This document shows positions 1 through 5,992 of a stretch of 26,896 bases of DNA, one piece after another (positions within the stretch are counted from its first letter, which is position 1; each line of letters opens with the position of its first letter). The stretch is from a virus. The notes below the pieces were generated by a model. The model saw only the letters and a list, made by a program, of their open reading frames with translations, ran no database searches and had not been told where the DNA came from. The stretch is taken from IMG/VR virus record IMGVR_UViG_3300017717_000058, positions 1 to 26,896 of that record, one strand, 5' to 3'. A program made the translations under genes and the position numbers.

Positions 1-55
1 TACCACCTTTGTGTTCGGTACCGTCCCTAAAGTAATGCTTTACACCTTTAGCCAT
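1..55 (-). CDS. Small conserved marine-phage protein, N-terminal fragment
   Basis: Reading leftward, an ATG at 55-53 opens a frame that runs off the window edge. The 18 visible residues begin MAKGVKHYFRDGTEHKGG. I recognise this opening from short basic proteins of marine phages that sit among late genes, but I know no function for them. The start overlaps the stop of the preceding gene by one base (TAATG), the coupling expected in this operon. Only the 5' end is present, so length and domain content cannot be judged. Confidence 0.6.
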   Translation of the reverse strand, partial: MAKGVKHYFRDGTEHKGG

Positions 56-165
56 TATGCGTTCCTTGTGGGTTTCTTAGGCATTGGTCTGTTAGCTACC
101 ATCGGCTTTTTCTTTTTTGCTTTGGTAACTTTTTTCTTTCCTGATCCATATCCATATCCCGTCAT
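55..165 (-). CDS. Lysine-rich 36-residue protein
   Basis: An ATG at 165-163, one base after the holin-like stop, opens a complete 36-codon frame ending in TAA at 57-55. The product starts MTGYGYGSGKKKVTKAKKKK. It has no acidic residue and about a third of its residues are lysine or arginine, with a Gly/Tyr head. A purine-rich ribosome-binding stretch (AGGGAAAAAG) precedes the start. Tight packing on both sides (1-nt gap, then a TAATG overlap) supports translation. Short Lys-rich proteins of this style recur in marine phages. A nucleic-acid-binding or virion-associated role would fit the charge, but this is inference only. A longer plus-strand frame over the same bases (11-220) lacks such context. 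Confidence 0.6.
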   Translation of the reverse strand: MTGYGYGSGKKKVTKAKKKKPMVANRPMPKKPTRNA

Positions 166-166
166 G

Positions 167-535
167 TTACTTTTTCCCTATCATTTCCATAAGACCTTTA
201 CCGGCTTTAACACCGAATGAGGCTAGTACAATTACCATGAGTATTTCATGATACCAAGTCGGCAAAGTTGCCAATGCTGTAAACCCTGATTGAATATGTC
301 CTACCATGCTTGGTATAAAGACAAGGATCAGAGGTATGCTGAACACTATTGTAAGCCACTCGTCCTTCCACGAGTTCTTGGAAGACTCTGCCATGATGCG
401 TTCCCAATCCGCTGTGGACTGTGCCGCTGTTTTCAGTGCGGTGGCTTTCGCCTCTGCAGTGGCTTTGGTTGATTCCGCCTTGGCACTGACCCATGTACCT
501 GCCAAGTTCGTGATAGCTGTGACTAGCCCAATCAT
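167..535 (-). CDS. Holin-like membrane protein (GTA 3-TM holin type)
   Basis: 122 residues. The first half is an Ala/Lys/Glu-rich amphipathic region (residues 15-45), followed by a Ser/Lys/Trp segment reading SSKNSWKDEWLT. Two hydrophobic spans follow at about 60-82 and 95-112, then a short basic tail (MIGKK). The order of coiled region, SWKDEW-like motif and membrane spans resembles the family described as three-TM holins for gene-transfer-agent release. I assign it by pattern only. Holins make the inner-membrane hole that lets the endolysin reach the wall. The start overlaps the upstream stop as ATGA. It lies at the distal end of the virion operon beside another holin-like gene, so a late lysis role is plausible. 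A structural membrane protein is the alternative. Confidence 0.6.
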   Translation of the reverse strand: MIGLVTAITNLAGTWVSAKAESTKATAEAKATALKTAAQSTADWERIMAESSKNSWKDEWLTIVFSIPLILVFIPSMVGHIQSGFTALATLPTWYHEILMVIVLASFGVKAGKGLMEMIGKK

Positions 536-720
536 GTAGCATCGCCTTTAGGCTCTTTGTGAAGTGGAATACAGGCCATGTTACGTGGGTCTTCTTTATC
601 CTTCATAATGCTCATGGCTTGTAAAAAACACTCTTCTGGTTTGTCAAAGGTGTGCATGTCGATTACTTGAAAAGTATTTGTAGCTACTAAAATGTAATAA
701 ATTCCTACAACCTTCCACAT
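532..720 (-). CDS. Small protein with N-terminal hydrophobic segment
   Basis: 62 residues. The N-terminus (MWKVVGIYYILVATNTFQ) could be a membrane anchor or an uncleaved signal. The rest is polar and carries two cysteines (about residues 31 and 50), which would suit a periplasmic domain with a disulphide. The gene is coupled to the holin-like gene downstream by an ATGA overlap, and the preceding gene ends 3 bases upstream. That places it inside the membrane-protein cassette at the end of the virion operon. I do not recognise the family. A spanin-like or holin-accessory role is possible from position alone. No lipobox is evident, so this is not an obvious outer-membrane spanin. Confidence 0.55.
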   Translation of the reverse strand: MWKVVGIYYILVATNTFQVIDMHTFDKPEECFLQAMSIMKDKEDPRNMACIPLHKEPKGDAT

Positions 721-723
721 AAT

Positions 724-1167
724 TTATCCTTGTTTACTTAACCAGTAAAATATATATATCACCAAACCGACGGCTGAGAGAATGCTAATGCCCAAAGTAA
801 TGCAAAGGCACCAATCCATAATCTGTTTTTTACGTTGAGCTTTTTTGGCTTTCTCAGCTTTTTCTGCGGCTTCACGACTTTCCTTCATTTTACTTTGGTA
901 GTTTAACCAATCAGTCCATAACCCGGCTCGCCCTTGCCAGATCATCATTTGTTTGAGCGTGTTTTCATACTCTTTGAGACGCTCTGTAGCCATGAATGCT
1001 TGGAGATCAGATTTATATCCATGTTCATGTGCTTTCTTTTGTATTGTAGCCTTGAGGCCAAAGTAGTCTGCTAATGCGTCTCCTGCTTCATATAGTTCTT
1101 TACCATTAGCAATGGTTTGTTTAATAACGCCAAAGGCCGCATTAGCGGCGGCCAACTCAGCTATCAT
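724..1167 (-). CDS. Coiled-coil protein with C-terminal membrane anchor
   Basis: 147 residues. Residues 1-60 are helical and Ala-rich. Residues 80-115 form a strongly charged Glu/Lys/Ala helix likely to be a coiled coil. A hydrophobic span of about 20 residues (WCLCITLGISILSAVGLVIY) follows near 120-139, then a short tail. This is a tail-anchored topology with the bulk on one side of the membrane. The start ATG at 1167 follows AAGGAT and overlaps the end of the upstream holin-like gene by 11 bases. Similar proteins sit in the lysis region of marine phages, function unknown to me. Spanins normally have the membrane span at the N-terminus, so I do not call it one. Confidence 0.6.
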   Translation of the reverse strand: MIAELAAANAAFGVIKQTIANGKELYEAGDALADYFGLKATIQKKAHEHGYKSDLQAFMATERLKEYENTLKQMMIWQGRAGLWTDWLNYQSKMKESREAAEKAEKAKKAQRKKQIMDWCLCITLGISILSAVGLVIYIFYWLSKQG

Positions 1168-1339
1168 CTGGGCGATCCTTGCCCAACATCTTTCTTACTG
1201 TTTTTGTTTCGTAAATGCGAATAGCTGTCCACACCAGTGTAAACAATGCCGCCAATGGAGGCAACATTTCACCAATCGTACCTACTACTGTAACTACACT
1301 TAAACCGTCTACGAGTGTCTTAGTGCTTTCTGTTGCCAT
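1157..1339 (-). CDS. Putative small holin (60 aa)
   Basis: Starts at ATG 1339 (MATESTKTLVDGLSVVTVVG). A GTG nine bases upstream is in frame, but the AGGA ribosome-binding site is only one base from it and 10 bases from the ATG, so I prefer the ATG. The product has a hydrophobic hairpin: residues 10-24, a turn with two prolines (MLPP), then residues 28-42, followed by a charged tail ending KDRPDDS. Small size, two closely spaced spans and a charged C-terminus are typical of class II holins. The VDGLSV-TVVG...LPP pattern is one I associate with holin candidates in marine phages. It is the first of four small membrane-protein genes after the tail fibre genes. Confidence 0.6.
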   Translation of the reverse strand: MATESTKTLVDGLSVVTVVGTIGEMLPPLAALFTLVWTAIRIYETKTVRKMLGKDRPDDS

Positions 1340-1357
1340 TTCTTTCACATCCTGCCC

Positions 1358-1738
1358 TTACTCAGCTAAGCTGATGGCGTTCCACCCGGTAGTGTTATCT
1401 GCTTGGTATGCTTCTTCATCCCAAACATAATTACCTTCGGGTTTAGTAATAGGAGATTCCCACGCAAGAGTTGTTGTGTTTTTAGTCCAAGAAGCATATG
1501 GCTGTGGAGACCAAAAGCAATCATTTGCCACATCAAACTCAAAACCTTTACCTGCGTAATTCTTACGAAAGTTAGAGTTGTAGGAAGTTTGCTTCCAAGT
1601 TCCACCTAAGAGTTGGCTACAAAACTCTGATCCAATAGCTTCAGAGCCGGGATAGATACCACCTCCACAGTCATCATTAGAAACAACAATAACTCTTTGT
1701 ACTATGTTATTTGCATCAATTTCTGCAAAGTGGGCCAT
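1358..1738 (-). CDS. Conserved marine-phage protein next to tail fibre genes
   Basis: 126 residues beginning MAHFAEIDANNIVQRVIVVS. The family is familiar from many marine phages: an opening strand pair, a conserved WKQTSYNSNFRKNYAGKGF block near residues 47-65, then an aromatic/proline-rich part (WSPQPYASW, WESPITKPEG). I see no catalytic motif. It lies directly downstream of the two fibre/adhesin genes, with an AAGGAA ribosome-binding site. This position and the Trp/Tyr-rich beta composition suggest a fibre accessory, chaperone or tip protein. That role is inference. I am confident the gene is real and unsure of the function. Confidence 0.7.
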   Translation of the reverse strand: MAHFAEIDANNIVQRVIVVSNDDCGGGIYPGSEAIGSEFCSQLLGGTWKQTSYNSNFRKNYAGKGFEFDVANDCFWSPQPYASWTKNTTTLAWESPITKPEGNYVWDEEAYQADNTTGWNAISLAE

Positions 1739-1756
1739 TATTAAATTTCCTTACGA

Positions 1757-2638
1757 TTAAACTGCGTACCGGATGATGACAACGCCTGTACCGCCGTTAC
1801 CGCCAGTAGCACTGTAACCACCGCCACCGCCGCCTCCAGTATTAGCCGTACCGTTTCCGCCTGCAACACCGCCTGCGGTTCCACCGTTACCACCGCCACC
1901 TTGACCGCCAGTACCTGCCAAGCCGCCTAAGCCTGATCCGCCTCCACCGCCTGCATAGTAAGTGGCTGTACCATTAACAGAAGACTGAATACCATCACCG
2001 CCGTCACCGCCATTAATACCGGCTCCAGTAACGCTTTCACCAACTTCTCCTGCACCGCCACCTCCGGCACTTTGATAGTTAGCACCACCATTAGCTTGTG
2101 CGCTACCACCGTTAAATCCGTGTTGGAATGTGCCTTTACCTCCGCTATGCGAACCGCTGTTGTATGCTTGCGCTCCGCCCCCGCAGCCACCATCTCCACC
2201 TGCACCGTTGGGGAAAGAAAAACCTCCACCGCCGCCATCTACATCAAGGTCTCCGAACGATGTTGTTCCACCTTGAGAGGCTAAAGTAGTACCAGTATTC
2301 GTACCTGCGCCTCCGGCTCCAATAGTAATAGTGTAATCACCTGCGGCTAAGTAAACAGAAGGTTCAACACCTGCTAAGGCACCAGATGTTTCGCCAGAGA
2401 TAGAAGAGCGATAACCACCGGCACCACCTGCAGAACCCAAGGTAGAGCCTCCGCCGCCTCCACCGCCACCTACGATGACGTAATCAAAGAGTCCTGCTGT
2501 AGTAACTGTAAATGTACCAGACGATGTAAACGTATGTATTTTATTACCACCGGCAGTGGTTTCTGTTCCGCCTGAACCCGCCCCTGCCGTAACAGCAGTA
2601 GAGCCTCCGCCTCGTCTAACAACTAAACCTTCACTCAT
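1757..2638 (-). CDS. Glycine-rich tail adhesin
   Basis: 293 residues and extremely rich in glycine. After an N-terminal segment with a beta motif (HTFTSSGTFTVTTAG, about 35-49) come repeated glycine tracts, including nine consecutive glycines beginning near residue 57. Conserved strands such as GDYTITIGAGGAG separate them, and the protein ends in VVIIRYAV. This matches glycine-rich receptor-binding modules of phage fibres, where polyglycine type II helices pack side by side (known for the S16 gp38 adhesin). It would bind the host surface at the fibre tip. The ATG overlaps the stop of the upstream fibre gene as ATGA, which implies matched synthesis. The tracts are written with mixed GGN codons, so they are protein-level rather than simple DNA repeats. 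Confidence 0.75.
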   Translation of the reverse strand: MSEGLVVRRGGGSTAVTAGAGSGGTETTAGGNKIHTFTSSGTFTVTTAGLFDYVIVGGGGGGGGSTLGSAGGAGGYRSSISGETSGALAGVEPSVYLAAGDYTITIGAGGAGTNTGTTLASQGGTTSFGDLDVDGGGGGFSFPNGAGGDGGCGGGAQAYNSGSHSGGKGTFQHGFNGGSAQANGGANYQSAGGGGAGEVGESVTGAGINGGDGGDGIQSSVNGTATYYAGGGGGSGLGGLAGTGGQGGGGNGGTAGGVAGGNGTANTGGGGGGGYSATGGNGGTGVVIIRYAV

Positions 2639-3639
2639 CGGACAACCTTAATCTGAAGCGAAAAACTTTTTGCAGGTTCTGCTGTAGCATATACCTTTAA
2701 TGTGTTGGCTGAACTTGCTTCCACACGATAAACTGTAGCCCACTCTGCACCAATGGCAGTAACGTCTGAATAGGACGCTCCAGATAAATCAATATCTACA
2801 ATTGGTGTATCATTAGCAAGGAGACCACTAACAGTTTTTGTTGCAATGTAAGGGCCAGAGCCTGTCCAATCGGATGAACCTGCTGATCCTGTAACTGTAG
2901 TTGTATATAATGCTGTTGTCGCGTATGTTCCTAAATCACTAACTTGAGATTCAGTAATTGACAAAGCCGCTTGGTGTTGCGTAACCGATGCTTGGGTAAT
3001 GTTTGAATTTGGGACGTTAGCCCATACGACCGCCGCAGACAAATCGTTAGTTTCTGTAAAGCTTTGTAATGCGGAGTCAGCTTTAGCACCCTGTGCCGCT
3101 GTAGCGTAGTCTGTAGATGCTGTAGTAGCGACAGTGCCTAAACCTAAATTAGTACGTGCAGTAGCGGCATTATTTAAATCGGACAGATTATTAGATACAC
3201 TTAAAAAATCCGATGCACTTACAGCCGCATTAACCCATGCAGAACCTGTGTAAACTTTAAGTGTATTGGTGCTAGTGTTAAAATATAAATCACCGGCTGT
3301 TAATGCATCGCCATCATTATCTACTGTAGGATCACTAGATTTAGCTCCTAAGTAAATATCATCAATATTATCAGCCGCTAGTTCAGCGGCGGTCTGTGCC
3401 GCTTGTGCCGCAGTTTTAGCAGTGTTGGCATCATTGGCGTGGCCTAGTGCTGTTGTTGCGTGTCCGCTTGCTGTAGTTGCTGAGCCAGAAGCCGCAGTTG
3501 CGGAAGTAGCCGCCTGTGTTGCTGAAGTAGCGGCGGCAGAAGCTGAAGATGCAGCGGCGACTGCTTGGGCTGTTACATCAGTAACTGTAGCATCTGTAGT
3601 AGAATCACCCGCGCCACCTGTACCACGATAAAGTGCCAT
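2635..3639 (-). CDS. Tail fibre protein
   Basis: 334 residues. Residues 25-90 are an Ala/Ser/Thr-rich repeat (variants of SATxAATSA and GHATTA) typical of trimeric coiled-coil fibre shafts. Next comes a compact domain around residues 95-140 (DGDALTAGDLYFNTSTNTLK, then VYTGSAWV) found in many phage fibre and collar proteins. The C-terminal half is beta-rich and ends in SFSLQIKVVR. I see no clear T7 gp17 N-terminal attachment domain, so how it attaches to the tail is not visible. GGAG lies 7 bases before the ATG. It is the first gene after the capsid terminator and is translationally coupled to the glycine-rich adhesin. Confidence 0.75.
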   Translation of the reverse strand: MALYRGTGGAGDSTTDATVTDVTAQAVAAASSASAAATSATQAATSATAASGSATTASGHATTALGHANDANTAKTAAQAAQTAAELAADNIDDIYLGAKSSDPTVDNDGDALTAGDLYFNTSTNTLKVYTGSAWVNAAVSASDFLSVSNNLSDLNNAATARTNLGLGTVATTASTDYATAAQGAKADSALQSFTETNDLSAAVVWANVPNSNITQASVTQHQAALSITESQVSDLGTYATTALYTTTVTGSAGSSDWTGSGPYIATKTVSGLLANDTPIVDIDLSGASYSDVTAIGAEWATVYRVEASSANTLKVYATAEPAKSFSLQIKVVR

Positions 3640-3657
3640 TAAAATCTCCAGTGTATA

Positions 3658-3685
3658 GAATTAGAAAGAGAGCCTCGAAAGGCTC
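3658..3685 (-). terminator. Intrinsic terminator after the capsid gene
   Basis: Read leftward, a perfect 6-bp stem GAGCCT/AGGCTC closes a TTCG tetraloop (3685-3670) and is followed by the T-rich run TCTTTCTAATTC. It begins 11 bases after the capsid stop and lies before the fibre gene. The T-run is interrupted, so partial read-through into the fibre and lysis genes is likely. The position mirrors the T7 terminator after its capsid gene. Confidence 0.7.
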
Positions 3686-3695
3686 CCTAGTTTAC

Positions 3696-4634
3696 TTAGG
3701 AGTTGAACACCAAAGTAAGAGCTGACTCAGGACGTAAAACTTTTACGCCATACAGAGTGTCTGCAGTGAACAAGTCACCTAAGAACTCTTGCTTGTACTG
3801 AGTTTGTGAGCGAATACCCATTTGCTCTGCAAATACCATTGAGTCACGATGACCAAGGATACCTGCTTTCAACTCTCCACCCGCAGAGTTAGCAGCTGCA
3901 GTTTCTACAACAGGGCAGTTAGTTGAGACATAAACGTCAATACCATAAAGGCTACCGATGTTACCGTTTTGTACAGGCTGACCTGATACGAAATCAGATG
4001 AGCTGTAACGGTCAATACCACGGATAGTCTGTACGACTGATGGAGGTACAACAAGGAAACGTCCGTCCATAGGAGTATCGTTGTCATCTAACTCTTTAAC
4101 TGCTTCACGGAAGCCAGTGTCAGAAAAGATGTCAGCCGCTGCTACAGTGTCAACAGCATAAGCTGTTAAGTTTGTAGAAGCATCCATGAAGAACGAGTTG
4201 CTGTGTACGTAGTCAGCACCATCAGAATCGCCGAATGACTTAGCCAAAGCAAACAAGTCAGTATCGACCTGCTTTGCAAGTGCATAGCCTGCGTCTGAAG
4301 TGTAGAACTGACGTAGTGAAGCGAGTGCTTGCACATCAGTAATGTCTTCGATCATACGAGAGTACTCGTAATGTTGATCTATTGTTACTTGGACTTCTGA
4401 CTCAGTTGCCGCAATCAGAGTTACCTGAGTTGAAGCCGCCTTTGCAGAAGCATCGCCACGAGTTGGTTTAGGGATGTGAAGTGTATCTCCCTTTTTACCA
4501 GTCATTGGCATACGGTTTACAAGATTAGCAAGAACGAGAGCCTTCTCGTATGCTGCGATGATTTCGTCTGACCAAATTTCTGGGATAAAAGTAGCCGCAG
4601 TAGTATTGGTGACGTGGTTAGTACCTAGTGCCAT
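3696..4634 (-). CDS. Major capsid protein
   Basis: 312 residues starting MALGTNHVTNTTAATFIPEI. The N-terminal part (FIPEIWSDEIIAAYEKALVL, then MTGKKGDTLHIPKP) is the pattern of HK97-fold major capsid proteins of marine podovirus-like phages. A Q-V-T-I strand (VQVTIDQHYEYSRMIED) follows near residues 80-97, and the C-terminal half contains FLVVPPSVVQTIRGID and YGIDVYVSTNCPV. Order supports the call: portal, scaffold-like gene, then this gene, then a terminator. Its ATG has a strong AAGGAG site. The internal leftward promoter at about 5.98 kb would give extra transcription of scaffold and capsid. No N-terminal scaffold or protease domain is fused to it. Confidence 0.85.
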   Translation of the reverse strand: MALGTNHVTNTTAATFIPEIWSDEIIAAYEKALVLANLVNRMPMTGKKGDTLHIPKPTRGDASAKAASTQVTLIAATESEVQVTIDQHYEYSRMIEDITDVQALASLRQFYTSDAGYALAKQVDTDLFALAKSFGDSDGADYVHSNSFFMDASTNLTAYAVDTVAAADIFSDTGFREAVKELDDNDTPMDGRFLVVPPSVVQTIRGIDRYSSSDFVSGQPVQNGNIGSLYGIDVYVSTNCPVVETAAANSAGGELKAGILGHRDSMVFAEQMGIRSQTQYKQEFLGDLFTADTLYGVKVLRPESALTLVFNS

Positions 4635-4652
4635 TGTTTTAGCTCCTTAACG

Positions 4653-5453
4653 CTATTTGACACGACCTTCAGCGTATGCTGCCATAATCTCATCAGACAT
4701 AGCTTGGTAACGCTTTGGGTCTGTTTGCATAAGTTTAATAATATCAGCACGACGATAGATTTTACGACTTGGTTTTTCACCAGATCCTTTTACATTTCCA
4801 GTAGACGCTGTTTTAATTTGACGTTCTCGATCTGCATTCTGCATAGCAGCAGTTTCTTTAACTAGGTTTTGCCGTTCTTTCCAGGTACTTAAAAGTTCGT
4901 GTGCAGAAGCATAATCAAATTGTTGGTCTGCTCGTGCATACAATTCTTGTCGTACTTGAGATCCACGCACCCATTCTTGAAATGCTGAATCTTGAACGAT
5001 CTCTCCAAAGTCTGGATGATCTGCTTGCAGTTTATTTAAAGCTGTTGCTTGTTTCATTGCAATTGATGTTTGTTCTGCTTTTTGTACAGCAGGATGTGAT
5101 TCAATTGCTTTGGCAATAGCTTTATCTGGATCAGTAAAAAAGTCGTACTCTTCGTCTTCTTCTTTTTGTGGGCTTACTGTAGCAGTTTGAGTCTTGACAA
5201 AATCATCAACAATTCGTCTGAGTTCACCAACTTCTGAAGATTGCTTGCCTAAAAGTTTTTCAGCTTCCTGGTGCATCTGAACAATATCACTAATATCTTT
5301 GTTCCGATATTTTTCAGGAAGACTATCTTCTTCAGGTTCTGCTTCAACAGATTGTTCCGGTTCTGGATGCTGTTGTTCTTCATTAGTTACATCAGCGAAT
5401 GTTTCTCCGTTATCAGGTTGATATTCGGGACTCTCTTTTAATAAACGTGCCAT
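4653..5453 (-). CDS. Capsid assembly scaffolding protein
   Basis: 266 residues, helical and acidic over the first 80 (runs such as EEQQHPEPEQSVEAEPEEDS). A helix with DISDIVQMHQEAEKLLGKQS follows, with further coiled helices through about residue 220, and a basic C-terminus (PSRKIYRRADIIKLMQTDPK). An acidic disordered head, central coiled coil and basic capsid-binding tail is the usual build of scaffolding proteins, which guide procapsid assembly and are then lost. It sits immediately upstream of the major capsid gene (18-nt gap). Sequence identity with any known scaffold cannot be judged here. The call rests on architecture and order. Confidence 0.75.
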   Translation of the reverse strand: MARLLKESPEYQPDNGETFADVTNEEQQHPEPEQSVEAEPEEDSLPEKYRNKDISDIVQMHQEAEKLLGKQSSEVGELRRIVDDFVKTQTATVSPQKEEDEEYDFFTDPDKAIAKAIESHPAVQKAEQTSIAMKQATALNKLQADHPDFGEIVQDSAFQEWVRGSQVRQELYARADQQFDYASAHELLSTWKERQNLVKETAAMQNADRERQIKTASTGNVKGSGEKPSRKIYRRADIIKLMQTDPKRYQAMSDEIMAAYAEGRVK

Positions 5454-5489
5454 ATTGTTAAACTCCGTGCCGTAGCATTATGGAAGTGA

Positions 5490-5699
5490 TTAGTGTTGAG
5501 CGGCTCTTTCGTGATCCTTAGCCCACGCATCATCGGCATCAGGCCAACCTGTACCTTTGAAATGTGTTCGGATACTAGAGATTATCCGCTTTGCGGTGTC
5601 ACCACACTCAGGACAAGTAGCAAACTCATCAGATGAATCTACCCATTGTTCTTCAATGTGTTGACAGTTAGTGCATTTAAAGTCGTAACGTCTAATCAT
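5490..5699 (-). CDS. FmdB-like zinc-ribbon protein
   Basis: 69 residues from ATG 5699 (MIRRYDFKCTNCQHIEEQWV). Upstream in-frame starts exist to 5750, but they lie inside the neighbouring gene and precede the conserved domain start. Cysteines 9, 12, 29 and 32 form CxxC...CPEC, a zinc ribbon of the type annotated FmdB-like, here with the usual Y-x-F/Y-K-C-x-x-C opening. Such small ribbons bind zinc and probably DNA, RNA or protein. Their role in phage virion operons is not established. The start overlaps the previous gene's stop by 8 bases. The C-terminal half (FKGTGWPDADDAWAKDHERA) is polar and lacks a second domain. Confidence 0.75.
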   Translation of the reverse strand: MIRRYDFKCTNCQHIEEQWVDSSDEFATCPECGDTAKRIISSIRTHFKGTGWPDADDAWAKDHERAAQH

Positions 5700-5925
5700 T
5701 GTCAGACTCCAACTCAAATGCATTTTGTATTCCAGTTTCAAAGCGCACAATATTTAAGAGTGATGTACGTTGTCCTTGTAAATGGAATAATTCTTGTTCA
5801 TTCTTGATATCTTCAATTTGATGTGTATCAAGAGACTCTTGTGCTTCTGCTACAAATTGTTTCCAACCTGGATGCAGAAACAAATCAAGATAGTTTTCAT
5901 AATACTTTTCTTCTTCAGGGGTCAA
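5692..5925 (-). CDS. Small conserved protein between portal and scaffold, TTG start
   Basis: 77 residues. The frame contains no internal methionine, and its first start codon is TTG at 5925-5923. AAGGAG lies six bases upstream of the TTG, which fixes the start. An ATG at 5930 is only one base from that site and reads ATG-CTT-TGA, so it is not a gene. The product is helical and acidic (EEEKYYENYLDLFLHPGWKQ). It resembles small proteins commonly found next to portal genes of marine phages, and I know no function. It is the first gene after the internal leftward promoter, so it opens the scaffold/capsid transcript. Confidence 0.65.
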   Translation of the reverse strand: MTPEEEKYYENYLDLFLHPGWKQFVAEAQESLDTHQIEDIKNEQELFHLQGQRTSLLNIVRFETGIQNAFELESDND

Positions 5926-5963
5926 AGCATTCTCCTTCTTCTGGTGCTTTGAATATGTAGAAT

Positions 5964-5992
5964 ATTATATCATACTTTTTAGAAAATGTCAA
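5964..5992 (-). promoter_or_regulatory. Leftward sigma70 promoter (consensus) for scaffold/capsid
   Basis: Read leftward: TTGACA (5992-5987), a 17-nt spacer, then TATAAT (5969-5964), with TG one base before the -10 (extended -10). Both hexamers match consensus. The -35 overlaps the portal stop codon. The spacer contains AAAAAGTATG, shared with the promoter at 10733-10761. It should raise transcription of the zinc-ribbon, scaffold and capsid genes. Confidence 0.85.

Noticed and set aside
11-220. 69-residue hydrophobic open frame on the plus strand
   Set aside because: It is antisense to two coupled small genes and the end of the holin-like gene. The hydrophobicity comes from the complement of Lys-rich codons.
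1757-2638. CRISPR-like or satellite DNA repeat in the glycine-rich gene
   Set aside because: The repetition is of glycine codons with varied third bases and no regular spacer. It is protein composition, not an array.
5922-5930. ATG-CTT-TGA minigene before the 77-residue gene
   Set aside because: The ATG is only one base after GGAG. The same site is well placed (six bases) for the TTG start of the larger frame.
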